The notes beneath the pieces are model-generated. The model saw only the letters and a list, made by a program, of their open reading frames with translations. It was not told where the DNA came from and ran no database searches. DNA of 64,000 bases. Source: Pseudomonadota bacterium (GTDB lineage Bacteria; Pseudomonadota; Alphaproteobacteria; Sneathiellales; Sneathiellaceae). The stretch lies in assembly GCA_024743055.1 (NCBI GenBank), contig JANSXH010000012.1, positions 62,001-126,000 on the forward strand, in the 5' to 3' direction. A program made the translations under genes and the position numbers. Positions 1-7,466 of this stretch are shown in pieces (the first letter of the stretch is position 1; each line of letters starts with the position of its first letter).

Positions 1-373
1 TGATCCCGACCGCCTGTAATGTGGCGATGACGGCAACGGCGATGGCCACCAGCTCGACGATCAGCTGACCATTAAAGGTCAGGGAGCCGGGGAAGAAGAT
101 CAGGATCACCATCGATCCAACAACCCAGAGCACGTCCGCTCCGGTGATCAGTTTGGCAAACATCAGATTGATCCGGGGGCGGGTAGCTGTAAAAGTCGCA
201 TCCGCGGCGAACAGGAGAAGACCAACACCCAGGGTGTAGAGCATCCAGGGCGCGATCCCCATGATATGGGCGAGGCTGCTGGCGAACAGCAGACAGATCA
301 GAGCACAGAGGACTGAGAAACCTGCATTGATCAGCAGGGCCGATTTGAGCAGTTGCGGTGACGTTTGTTTCAT
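1..373 (-). CDS. Integral membrane protein, 3' end outside window
   Basis: The reverse strand reads open from an ATG at 373 to the window edge, giving the first 124 residues of a protein that starts MKQTSPQLLKSALL. Four hydrophobic stretches are visible (about residues 12-33, 43-60, 78-95 and 103-122), so it is a small multi-pass inner-membrane protein. No catalytic or transport motif was recognised. It is divergent from the XRE regulator at 506, with a perfect palindrome in the shared 132-bp spacer, so that regulator may control it. The ORF has no stop inside the window. Confidence 0.6.
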   Translation of the reverse strand, partial: MKQTSPQLLKSALLINAGFSVLCALICLLFASSLAHIMGIAPWMLYTLGVGLLLFAADATFTATRPRINLMFAKLITGADVLWVVGSMVILIFFPGSLTFNGQLIVELVAIAVAVIATLQAVGI

Positions 374-434
374 CGGATCTTCCTTTCCGTTTGAAGATGT
401 CCCGGGAAGATGGCGTTTACGCGTCATTCACTCA

Positions 435-451
435 ATTACCTGACAGGTAAT
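435..451. promoter_or_regulatory. Perfect 17-bp palindrome, candidate operator
   Basis: Arms ATTACCTG and CAGGTAAT are perfect inverted repeats around a single A. The site lies between the divergent membrane-protein gene (start 373) and the XRE regulator (start 506). A -10-like TATACT follows at 473-478. The placement suggests autoregulation by the XRE protein; that is inference. Confidence 0.55.
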
Positions 452-505
452 GTCTTTCGTTTTTTTTGCCTCTATACTGGCGGCAACAGGACGAAAGGAT
501 GCGCT

Positions 506-1345
506 ATGAGTGGTATGGCTGAAAAACAAATGCGGGCTCCATCGGTATCGGAGTTCGGTGCGCTGTTGAAGCAATGGCGGCAAATTCAGGGCTTGAGCCA
601 GCTCGATCTGGCGCTGGCCGCGGACAGCTCCGCCCGGCATCTCAGCTTTATTGAGACCGGGCGGTCAAAGCCGAGCCGGGAAATGGTGCTGCGATTGGCC
701 GAGGTCATGGAACTCCCGCTCAGGGAGCGCAACCGGCTGCTTAACGCCGCAGGTTTTACTGGTGCCTATGCGGAGAGCTCCCTCGATGATGAGGGGCTGG
801 CCCAGGTGCGCCGGGCGCTCGATCATATGTTGCAGCAGCAGGAGCCCTATCCGGCGATTGTCATGAACCGTTGTTTTGATGTCTTGATGATCAATCATGC
901 CGGGGCGGCGATGATGAATATGCTCGGCCTGCAAATGGGTGGATCGGAAGGCCCGCCTAATATGCTGCGCATCACCATGGCGCCGGGCGGGCTGCGCACC
1001 ATCGTCAAGGACTGGAACCGCATTGCCCATCACATGATTGAGCGGGCCCACCGTCAGGTGCGCGGCGCCGGCGAGAGTGATCCGCTGAAAAAGCTGATCG
1101 AGGAAGTGCTGGGCTATCCGGAGATCCCGGAGGAATGGGAAATCGCTGATCCGACCGACGCGGCCCTACCGGTGATGCCGGTCGAGTTTGAGATGGGCGG
1201 GGCGACCCTCTCTTGGATCACCACCATCACCAGCTTCGGCACCCCACAGGACGTGACGGCGGAGGAGATCATGGTCGAATGCATGTTCCCCGCCAATGCG
1301 GAAACGGAAGCGATGGTCCGATCCATGGCGGATAACGGGAGTTAG
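506..1345 (+). CDS. XRE-family regulator with MmyB-like ligand-binding domain
   Basis: The 279-residue protein has an N-terminal XRE helix-turn-helix (about residues 15-75; segment QGLSQLDLALAADSSARHLS followed by ETGRSKPS) and a C-terminal domain with the MmyB-type pattern PAIVMNRCFDVLMINHAGAAM. In this family the C-terminal domain is thought to bind a small ligand. I chose the ATG at 506 because an AAAGGA ribosome site sits 6-7 nt upstream; the frame is open back to 410, but that would place coding sequence over the palindrome at 435-451. Its stop overlaps the convergent hydrolase stop by 4 nt. Confidence 0.8.
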   Translation: MSGMAEKQMRAPSVSEFGALLKQWRQIQGLSQLDLALAADSSARHLSFIETGRSKPSREMVLRLAEVMELPLRERNRLLNAAGFTGAYAESSLDDEGLAQVRRALDHMLQQQEPYPAIVMNRCFDVLMINHAGAAMMNMLGLQMGGSEGPPNMLRITMAPGGLRTIVKDWNRIAHHMIERAHRQVRGAGESDPLKKLIEEVLGYPEIPEEWEIADPTDAALPVMPVEFEMGGATLSWITTITSFGTPQDVTAEEIMVECMFPANAETEAMVRSMADNGS

Positions 1346-2223
1346 TCGGCACTTTCAACCTGGGCCCGGATCCACTGATCCATCCGCGCCCAAACTTTCT
1401 CACCGGTCCTTAAATGATCGAAATGACCAAGCGCGGAAACCTCCAGCTCTTCGGGGGACAAGGTCCAGCGGGTGAGGACACAGGCTGGCAGCAGGGCATT
1501 GAAATGATCGATCCCGGCAGGTCGGGCGAGGCGTTTGTCATCGGTAAAGCCAATACTGAGCAACGGCTTCTTGAGGCGCGCCATCGCCGGCTCGATATCG
1601 CGGCCGTCACTCCCCGAAAAGCGATCGGTCAATCCCCAGCGGACCCAGTCAAGCACCTGGGATTTGGCCATAGGTGTTCCCCAGCCTACATATTGCCCGG
1701 GCAGATAGCCAAACAGACGCGCGAGCAGGGCGAAGGAGAGGATCAGACTGATCGAGGGCAGACCGAGTTTTCGAAAATACACATGGGTCGTGGTCAGGGT
1801 GATAAGGGCGCTGACATCCTCTGGATGCTCCGCTGCATACATCGCCGAGATATGGCCGCCGAGACTATGGCCGATGAAAAGCCGGGGAAGCTCAGGATAG
1901 TGTTCTTTCGCATGGGCCACCACCGCGGCCACATCCTGGGTCATGATATCGTCAATGCTATAGTCAATGCCACGCTTCGGATGCGGCAGGCTTTGACCAT
2001 GCCCACGAGGATCAACAGTAATCACAAGATGCCCCGCCTGGGCCAAAGCAGCCGCCATAAAACGATAGGGCCGGGCATGGGCGCCCATGGCGGGAAGAAC
2101 AATCAGGACCGAAACTGGATCGACGCTTTTCGGCGGTGAAAAAACCGTGCAAGCCAGATCCCAGCCATCAAGGGCAGGGAGAGCAAGCGCTGCCCCGGCA
2201 GCCGGATCCGCCTCATTTTTCAT
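1342..2223 (-). CDS. Alpha/beta-fold hydrolase
   Basis: A 293-residue soluble alpha/beta hydrolase. Visible landmarks are the DPRGHGQS strand-loop (71-78), the nucleophile elbow GHSLGG with Ser120, and a late histidine in ALGHFDHLRTGEKVW as the likely catalytic His. The overall pattern recalls the predicted hydrolases of COG4757; the substrate is unknown. The frame is open to 2289, but the extra residues would be encoded inside the hairpin terminator at 2246-2277, so the ATG at 2223 is preferred. The gene is convergent with the XRE regulator and downstream of rpsU beyond a terminator. Confidence 0.75.
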   Translation of the reverse strand: MKNEADPAAGAALALPALDGWDLACTVFSPPKSVDPVSVLIVLPAMGAHARPYRFMAAALAQAGHLVITVDPRGHGQSLPHPKRGIDYSIDDIMTQDVAAVVAHAKEHYPELPRLFIGHSLGGHISAMYAAEHPEDVSALITLTTTHVYFRKLGLPSISLILSFALLARLFGYLPGQYVGWGTPMAKSQVLDWVRWGLTDRFSGSDGRDIEPAMARLKKPLLSIGFTDDKRLARPAGIDHFNALLPACVLTRWTLSPEELEVSALGHFDHLRTGEKVWARMDQWIRAQVESAD

Positions 2224-2245
2224 ATCGACACCATCCACACATGAC

Positions 2246-2277
2246 AAAAGCCGCTGTCGGCGAACCGGAGCGGCTTT
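2246..2277 (-). terminator. Rho-independent terminator after rpsU
   Basis: AAAGCCGCT and AGCGGCTTT form a 9-bp stem; the 14-nt interior holds a further CGG/CCG pairing. Read on the minus strand the stem is followed by TTTTG. It lies 50 nt past the rpsU stop. Confidence 0.65.
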
Positions 2278-2327
2278 GAATTTCGGCAAATCGCAAGAGC
2301 ATGTGTCTCGCGAAAGAGAAGGGCTGT

Positions 2328-2528
2328 TTAGCCTTCGCGCTGGGCGCGTTTACGGGCCAGCTTACGGGCACGACGGATGGCTTCCGCCTGCTGCCGGGCA
2401 CGTTTCTCAGAGGGTTTCTCATAGGCCTGACGCATTTTCAGTTCCCGGAAGATACCTTCACGTTGCATTTTTTTCTTCAGTGCGCGTAGCGCTTGATCGA
2501 CATTGTTGTCGCGTACAGTAACTTGCAC
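2328..2528 (-). CDS. rpsU: 30S ribosomal protein S21
   Basis: The 66-residue basic protein starts [20 protein letters not shown] and ends in an Arg/Lys-rich tail ([15 protein letters not shown]), which is the classic S21 sequence and length. S21 is a small-subunit protein that helps initiation-site recognition. The start codon is GTG at 2528, with a GGAG ribosome site about 11 nt upstream. It is divergent from def across a 160-bp spacer. Confidence 0.95.
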   Translation of the reverse strand: MQVTVRDNNVDQALRALKKKMQREGIFRELKMRQAYEKPSEKRARQQAEAIRRARKLARKRAQREG

Positions 2529-2688
2529 AGCTAACAGTGCTCCTAACTAAATCTGACTTATGGTTCACTTCGGTGGCGCGGGTTTAGCACCTTTACTTCC
2601 CGCTGTGAAGCGTTAAACAACATATTTAAGGTGAAATCCTTAAAGAAAAAGGGTTTTATCATAAAAGACAGCAATTTGGCAGTGAAAA

Positions 2689-3276
2689 ATGACCGTAAAA
2701 CCGATTATCAAGATGGGAAACCCCACCCTCAGGCGTATCGCCGCCCCCATAGACGACCCGACAACGCCCGAGATTCAGGCGCTGGTGGCTGAGATGCGGG
2801 CCAGTCTTGAGGCTGTAGGCGGGGTAGGCCTGGCCGCCCCGCAGATCGCCGTATCCAGACGGCTGGTGATTTTTGAGGTGCCGGCCGAGCGCGCCGAAGC
2901 CGAGGATGGCGACGCGGCAGAGCCCGTCGGCTCCACCGTTCTTGTTAATCCGGTCATCACGCCGCTTTCTGATGAGGTCGAGATGGGGTGGGAGGGCTGC
3001 CTGTCGGTCCCGGGCCTGCGCGGTCTGGTCCCGCGCCATACCCATATCCGCTATACGGGCCTCACCCTTGAAGGGGCACCCGTCGATGTCGAGGCCACAG
3101 GTTTTCACGCCCGGGTCGTGCAGCATGAATGCGATCACCTGGATGGGATTTTATACCCGCAGCGGATGACAGACCTGCGCTATCTGGTGTATGAAGAAGA
3201 GGTACCTGCCTTCATGGAGGGGTTGAAGGCGGACGCGGAAATGGCTGAGGCGGAAAAGGAAAAAGCCGATGACTGA
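2689..3276 (+). CDS. def: Peptide deformylase
   Basis: The 195-residue enzyme removes the formyl group from the N-terminal methionine of new proteins, using an iron or zinc centre. All three family motifs are present: GVGLAAPQ (45-52), EGCLSVP (102-108, metal ligand Cys104) and HECDH (146-150, two His ligands and catalytic Glu). Length is typical. The usual fmt partner is not next to it; instead the last 8 nt overlap the COQ9-family gene, so the two are probably translated from one mRNA. Confidence 0.95.
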   Translation: MTVKPIIKMGNPTLRRIAAPIDDPTTPEIQALVAEMRASLEAVGGVGLAAPQIAVSRRLVIFEVPAERAEAEDGDAAEPVGSTVLVNPVITPLSDEVEMGWEGCLSVPGLRGLVPRHTHIRYTGLTLEGAPVDVEATGFHARVVQHECDHLDGILYPQRMTDLRYLVYEEEVPAFMEGLKADAEMAEAEKEKADD

Positions 3277-3934
3277 CAAAGCAAACGAGAGTGACCCGAG
3301 ACTCCCTTACCTGGAGGCCGTACTGCCCCATGTTCTGTTTGACGGCTGGTCCCGCACGGCCATGCAGGCGGCTGCGAAGGACCTCGATACCGATATCTCC
3401 ACCCTCGATCTTGCCTTTCCCAACGGCCCCATCGATATGATCACCTTGTTTATCGAAAATGCCGATGACCGCATGGAGGAAGAGCTCGCCAGGCAAGGCG
3501 TGCTGGACATGAAAATCCGAGATCGCATCACCCTCGCCATTCGTCTGCGTCTTGAAATGTACGCCCCCCATAAGGAGGCTGTGCGCCGCGCCGTCAATAT
3601 CCTGACCCTGCCGGCCCATGCCATTCAGGCCACCAAACTCACCGCCGGCACCGTCAGCCGCATGTGGTACGCCACCGGCGATACTTCCACCGATTTCAAC
3701 TACTACACCAAACGCCTGACCCTCTCCGCGGTCTATGGTTCGACCTTGCTCTACTGGCTCGACGACACCTCCGACAACCACCAGAAAACCTGGGAATTCC
3801 TCGACCGCCGCATCGAAAACGTCATGCAATTCGAAACCGCCAAATGGAAACTCCGCGAGAAGCTGAAACAGAAACCGGAGTTTTCACAGTTTCCCAATCC
3901 GGCACGGTTCTGGCGGAATTTGCGGGTGCGGTGA
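3269..3934 (+). CDS. COQ9 family protein
   Basis: The 221-residue protein matches the alphaproteobacterial COQ9 family: a helical TetR-like N-terminal part and a C-terminal region containing WYATGDTSTDFNYYTKR and LLYWLDDTSDNHQKTWEFLD. Mitochondrial COQ9 is a lipid-binding partner of the COQ7 hydroxylase in ubiquinone synthesis; a similar role here follows from the family. It overlaps def by 8 nt. The C-terminus (PNPARFWRNLRVR) looks complete, so the AT-rich sequence after 3934 is not a broken end of this gene. Confidence 0.88.
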   Translation: MTDKANESDPRLPYLEAVLPHVLFDGWSRTAMQAAAKDLDTDISTLDLAFPNGPIDMITLFIENADDRMEEELARQGVLDMKIRDRITLAIRLRLEMYAPHKEAVRRAVNILTLPAHAIQATKLTAGTVSRMWYATGDTSTDFNYYTKRLTLSAVYGSTLLYWLDDTSDNHQKTWEFLDRRIENVMQFETAKWKLREKLKQKPEFSQFPNPARFWRNLRVR

Positions 3935-3942
3935 GTGCTGGC

Positions 3943-4164
3943 ATGTTCTTGACAATAGTATTCGGTATACCGTTTATACTCTGTGTTTTATTGGCGGTGT
4001 TCTTTGGTATCCGCTGGGTTGCCAACGCAATAAGAGTGCAGTTTGGCAGAAATACCGTTCCTGCATATGCTCCACTTTTTGAGCTTGAGTGGCGCAACGA
4101 TCTTGTGAAATCTTTTACCTTTATTGCCGCCGCCAGCTGCTTGCAGTTTTTTTTGCCGGTTTGA
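3943..4164 (+). CDS. Small hypothetical membrane protein
   Basis: An ORF of about 73 codons starts at ATG 3943 (a GTG at 3931 overlaps the COQ9 stop and could also serve). The product has one strong hydrophobic segment (MFLTIVFGIPFILCVLLAVF) and a second weaker one near the C-terminus. I do not recognise a family. The sequence is AT-rich compared with the preceding genes, marking the left edge of the island that runs to about 6.2 kb. Coding status rests on the hydrophobic pattern and position alone. Confidence 0.35.
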   Translation: MFLTIVFGIPFILCVLLAVFFGIRWVANAIRVQFGRNTVPAYAPLFELEWRNDLVKSFTFIAAASCLQFFLPV

Positions 4165-4309
4165 CAATTGGCCAGGGGAAGCATAGGGCGGCTGGCCTAA
4201 TTGGGGGGCAATTCACCTTGTCTAAGAGAGCAAAAACGAGGGCTTTGTTGTTTTTTAAATGAGTTCAGCAGGCGGAGAACCCGTGAAGGTGGGTGAGAGG
4301 TGAAAGACC

Positions 4310-4897
4310 ATGTTTAAGGAGTTTATTCCTATCGGGATTGTGAGTGCCTTTTGTGCCTATTTTCTTGGCAAGATGAACATTGAATTCTTCAATTCTTTCA
4401 AGACTATAGGATCCAACAACATTTTGGGTTATACAAATTTATATAAGATCTGTCAGGTAGATATCCGTCATTTTTGCGCCGGCAGCACAAATCTGTATTT
4501 TTTCATTTTTCTGGTCGTATTTCTTGTTTTGCTTCTCTATTTTTTGCTCAAAATTTTTGTTCATATCGAAGGAGACGCCCGCCGGCATGTCCAAGATATA
4601 CGGAAGAACTGCAATAATCTCCGTGATTTTCAAGATACTGTGAGTGTTGAAGTCCCTTTGTCGGCGTTTTTTTTCGCGTTCGCACTTCTGCTTTCCGTGA
4701 CAGTTCCATTTTATTCTGAGGGCTTTTCGTTTCGCCGAGACCCTTTCTTGAGTCTCGCGAACTATCTGGGGAATTACTGGTTTATAATGTTCGCCTTTTT
4801 ACTCAGCTTTTCCGTCTATTCTGCCTATCAAGTTATGATCTCAAAAAGAGGTAAAAAGCTGGCTATGTCATCTAACCCTAAAGATTTCTCCGGATGA
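4310..4897 (+). CDS. Hypothetical four-helix membrane protein
   Basis: The 195-residue protein has four predicted membrane spans (about residues 5-22, 62-86, 118-138 and 158-178) with a charged cytoplasmic stretch between spans 2 and 3 (HIEGDARRHVQDIRKNCNN). An AGGTG ribosome site lies 8 nt before the ATG. Base composition is markedly AT-rich and poly-T runs are frequent, unlike the flanking genes. No known family was recognised. It sits between the small membrane protein and the secreted protein at 5060, all on the same strand. Confidence 0.6.
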   Translation: MFKEFIPIGIVSAFCAYFLGKMNIEFFNSFKTIGSNNILGYTNLYKICQVDIRHFCAGSTNLYFFIFLVVFLVLLLYFLLKIFVHIEGDARRHVQDIRKNCNNLRDFQDTVSVEVPLSAFFFAFALLLSVTVPFYSEGFSFRRDPFLSLANYLGNYWFIMFAFLLSFSVYSAYQVMISKRGKKLAMSSNPKDFSG

Positions 4898-5059
4898 GGG
4901 GGAAACAAAAATATATGGCAGCTACCAATGGTTAAATAGTTGGCCCTTTACTAGTTAAATTCGTTTTGATGTTTTAAACCTGAAATTTGTGCTAATGCGA
5001 AAAAGTGATCAATTGCCAGCAGTTAGAAAGACCAATTTATATCAAACATGGAACTATAA

Positions 5060-6187
5060 ATGAGACCTTTTTTATTCTTGAAAGCCTGCCTTTTAAAAGT
5101 GTTCTTTGTTTTTGCGATTTGTCCTGTTGCAATGGCGGAAAAAACTGATGCTGCGTGGCACAGTTTTCTAAGTGGCAATTATGCTGAAGCGTCAGAATTT
5201 TTGGAAAAAGATACTACCGGTTCGATTGAAAAAAGCTCCTATCTGAAATTCCTGCTAAGCGAAGCCTATCTCTGGAATCAGCAAATGCCGTATTCGAGAG
5301 AAGAGGGGTTGGCAGCTCTTGCTTCGATTGATCCCGTTGAAGATGTACAGGCAATAAATGATTTGCAGATTATAAACAGGATTTCTTTTCGCTTTGCCCC
5401 CAATGATGAAATTGAGAAAATTTTTGATCTCGTGTCAATCGCGAAAGAAAATCCGACCAGTAACTATGCGGTACTCTTGGCCGAAATTGTAACCGGGAAG
5501 CATTTTATTGAAGATGGCGGTGCCTTTAAAGAAGAGGTCTGGAAGCGGTTCCCAGAATTTGACGGCATGACAACCCTGCAAATATTTGCCTTTAATTTCG
5601 GAAAACGGAAAGATACTTATTCCGCCCTGTCATTGGCATTCCATTTAGCGAGGTATTACCTCTATTTAGAGAAATCTGAGAGCAAACGTGAACTCGATCC
5701 TGATCTTATTAAGGATCTTGAAGATTTTGCAAATCGTGGCAACTTCGAGATTTATTATGTTTTGCGGCGCCTTTATGAAGGCGAGACGACGACTATCGAA
5801 GCTGACTACTACAAGGCGCTGAAATATGCCTTGCTGGGCCGCAAGGCTGGAACGAGGACAAAGGATCAATATATTGATTTAATCAGGGATAGACTGACCC
5901 CATCCGAAATTCAAAAAGTTGAGGAAGAGGTTGATCAAATCTATGAGAAAATGTTGGAAGACGGCTCCCCTTATGCCGAAACAATTGCTTGGTGTGAGGC
6001 GACATTTGCCCACCAGACACGTCTAAATTATTGCCGTGAATTTTCTCCCCTTCATCACATGATATGTAAGAAAAAATACCCTGAGAAATACAGAGATTTC
6101 GAACTTGGCACGCCCTATCAGGATTGCCGCTGGGGATATGTTAAATCTCTAGTAAGGCCATTTCAGCGTGAGAAGAGCAAAAATTAA
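5060..6187 (+). CDS. Hypothetical exported protein, helical-repeat-like
   Basis: The 375-residue product begins with a signal peptide (hydrophobic run to about residue 26, cleavage near AMA/EK) and continues as a largely helical protein. AWHSFLSGNYAEASEFLEKD and YYKALKYALLGRKAGTRTKDQ resemble TPR/Sel1-type helices, so a periplasmic protein-interaction role is possible. Two C-terminal cysteine clusters (WCEATF, YCREF; ICKKK, DCRWGY) might form disulfides. AT-rich codon use matches the two preceding genes. I do not recognise a named family. Confidence 0.65.
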   Translation: MRPFLFLKACLLKVFFVFAICPVAMAEKTDAAWHSFLSGNYAEASEFLEKDTTGSIEKSSYLKFLLSEAYLWNQQMPYSREEGLAALASIDPVEDVQAINDLQIINRISFRFAPNDEIEKIFDLVSIAKENPTSNYAVLLAEIVTGKHFIEDGGAFKEEVWKRFPEFDGMTTLQIFAFNFGKRKDTYSALSLAFHLARYYLYLEKSESKRELDPDLIKDLEDFANRGNFEIYYVLRRLYEGETTTIEADYYKALKYALLGRKAGTRTKDQYIDLIRDRLTPSEIQKVEEEVDQIYEKMLEDGSPYAETIAWCEATFAHQTRLNYCREFSPLHHMICKKKYPEKYRDFELGTPYQDCRWGYVKSLVRPFQREKSKN

Positions 6188-6213
6188 TTCTTTCCATTTC
6201 TAAGGTACTTCCC

Positions 6214-6384
6214 ATGACCACCGCCCATATCTATATCGCTGCCAGCCTCGATGGCTATATCGCTCGCCCGGACGGATCCCTTGATCGGGATATTGATCTT
6301 CGGCATAGTGAGACCCGGACTTTTCCCTCCGGGTTGGTCCAGTCAATTTATGAAATCCTGCCTAGACCTGGACAACAAGAATAA
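6214..6384 (+). pseudogene. Remnant of a RibD/DHFR-like reductase, internal deletion
   Basis: The 56-codon frame starts MTTAHIYIAASLDGYIARPD, the canonical N-terminus of dihydrofolate-reductase-like proteins of the RibD C-terminal family. It then jumps within a few residues to LRHSETRTFPSGLVQSIYE, which looks like the C-terminal strand of the same family. The normal protein is about 170-200 residues, so roughly two thirds of the middle is missing while the frame is kept. It lies exactly at the right edge of the AT-rich island and just before the MaoC gene, with only 6 nt between. Confidence 0.6.
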
Positions 6385-6390
6385 GAAAAA

Positions 6391-6837
6391 ATGACGGAAA
6401 AACTGTATTTCGAGGATATTGCCGAGGGGGATCGGTTTGAGGGGGCGACGGTCACGGTCGACCGGGCGCGGATGCTGGAATTTGCCAATGAATTTGATGA
6501 TCAGCCGATGCATCTGGACGAAGCCGCGGCGCGTGAAATGGGCTTTCGCGATATTGTCTGTAACGGTTCCTATATCTTTTGCCTGTCCTCCAAATCCTCG
6601 ACCAAGATCTGGCAGGAATGGCATTTCCTGCCCTCAGGCGTCGGGATTGAAGTGAGTTTTCTGGCGCCGGTCTTTGCGGGGGACGTTCTCAGCGGAGAGA
6701 TGGTGGTTACCGGGACCCGATTGAGCCGCAAGCCGGGACGTGGTTGGCTTGCTAATGAGCTGACCCTGACCAATCAGGACGGAGAGGTGGTTTTGCTCAC
6801 CAAGTCAAATTCTCTGGTGCGCTGCCGGGAAAAATAA
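6391..6837 (+). CDS. MaoC-family dehydratase
   Basis: The 148-residue hot-dog-fold protein carries the hydratase pattern FDDQPMHLDEAAARE (Asp and His of the D-x4-H type catalytic pair, about residues 35-41). Family members hydrate enoyl-CoA thioesters in the R-specific sense or act on related acyl groups; the substrate here is not evident. Later motifs are SFLAPVFAGD and TLTNQDGEVV, both typical. It stands alone and is followed at 52 nt by the terminator-like hairpin that precedes the SMR exporter. Confidence 0.85.
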   Translation: MTEKLYFEDIAEGDRFEGATVTVDRARMLEFANEFDDQPMHLDEAAAREMGFRDIVCNGSYIFCLSSKSSTKIWQEWHFLPSGVGIEVSFLAPVFAGDVLSGEMVVTGTRLSRKPGRGWLANELTLTNQDGEVVLLTKSNSLVRCREK

Positions 6838-6864
6838 TTTTATATATTAGCCTTGTATTTAGAA

Positions 6865-6913
6865 CCCCTTGTCCCACCTGTGGAGAATGAGGGGAAAGAC
6901 CCCTCTTTTTTTT
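6865..6913 (+). promoter_or_regulatory. Attenuator-like leader of the SMR exporter
   Basis: GAGGGG (6889-6894) pairs with CCCCTC (6900-6905) around an AAAGA loop and is followed at once by eight T (6906-6913), a full intrinsic terminator. The same GAGGGG can instead pair with CCCCTT at 6865-6870, giving a mutually exclusive antiterminator. Only 14 nt separate the T-tract from the exporter ATG, and that space holds its GGGAG ribosome site, so transcription of the gene must read through this element. Confidence 0.55.
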
Positions 6914-6927
6914 ATGGGAGTAAGATT

Positions 6928-7260
6928 ATGGCTTGGGTGTATCTGGTCATTGCGGGATTGTTTGAATGTGGTTGGGCTATCGGTCTGAAATATACCGAGG
7001 GCTTTACCAAGATTGTGCCGACGGGTCTGACCCTCGGTGCCATGGCCATCAGTTTCTGGCTGCTGGCCCTCGCCATGAAGACCATTCCCGTCGGTACGGC
7101 CTATGCCATCTGGACCGGGATCGGGGCTGTTGGCGTCGCCACGCTCGGCATGTTTTTGTTCGGGGAATCGCGGGATATCTTGCGGATACTTTGCTTGCTC
7201 CTGATTGTTGCCGGGATTATCGGATTGAAGATTTTTTCGTCCACCCAAGGAACAGCCTGA
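6928..7260 (+). CDS. gdx: SMR-family efflux protein, Gdx/SugE type
   Basis: The 110-residue protein has four transmembrane helices and the SMR signature at its start: [22 protein letters not shown], with the membrane Glu13 that carries protons. The GWA(I/V)GLKY(T/S)EGFT pattern is characteristic of the SugE/Gdx branch, whose members export guanidinium, rather than of EmrE-like multidrug pumps. SMR proteins act as antiparallel dimers in the inner membrane. The ATG at 6928 has a GGGAG site 7 nt upstream; the longer open frame from 6853 would run through the attenuator hairpin. Confidence 0.88.
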   Translation: MAWVYLVIAGLFECGWAIGLKYTEGFTKIVPTGLTLGAMAISFWLLALAMKTIPVGTAYAIWTGIGAVGVATLGMFLFGESRDILRILCLLLIVAGIIGLKIFSSTQGTA

Positions 7261-7300
7261 GCGTCCTTTTGTCATAAAAGGGTCGCAGCCTTGCGGCAGA

Positions 7301-7346
7301 CTGCCCCGGTTTAGTGTTCTACCGGGGCGGTTTTTGTGTTTTTTCT
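7301..7346 (+). terminator. Rho-independent terminator after the SMR gene
   Basis: CTGCCCCGGT pairs with ACCGGGGCGG (one G-U) around a 10-nt loop, followed by TTTTTGTGTTTTTT. It closes the SMR transcript 40 nt past its stop. Confidence 0.85.
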
Positions 7347-7348
7347 CC

Positions 7349-7364
7349 GGTCCTTGACAGGACC
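7349..7364. promoter_or_regulatory. Palindrome over a -35-like TTGACA upstream of chrB
   Basis: GGTCCT and AGGACC are perfect arms around TGAC; the centre contains TTGACA (7354-7359), a consensus -35. No equally good -10 is visible at 16-18 bp, so the promoter is tentative. A repressor or activator bound here would control the chromate genes. Confidence 0.4.
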
Positions 7365-7466
7365 CTCCTCCATATGCATTTTGAAGGCGACGGGGGCGCG
7401 CGATCTCCCCGTGAGGCATGGTGCCCAAGTATCGTGTTCCGCATTTACGCACGGAGGAACACATCT

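Noticed and set aside
1414-2139. 241-codon open frame antisense to the hydrolase
   Set aside because: The opposite frame encodes a clear alpha/beta hydrolase with GHSLGG; the antisense product shows no domain and is low in hydrophobic structure.
6838-6927. A known guanidine riboswitch before the SMR gene
   Set aside because: The leader is too short for class I, lacks the paired ACGR loops of class II, and I see no class III pseudoknot pattern; kept only as an attenuator-like element.
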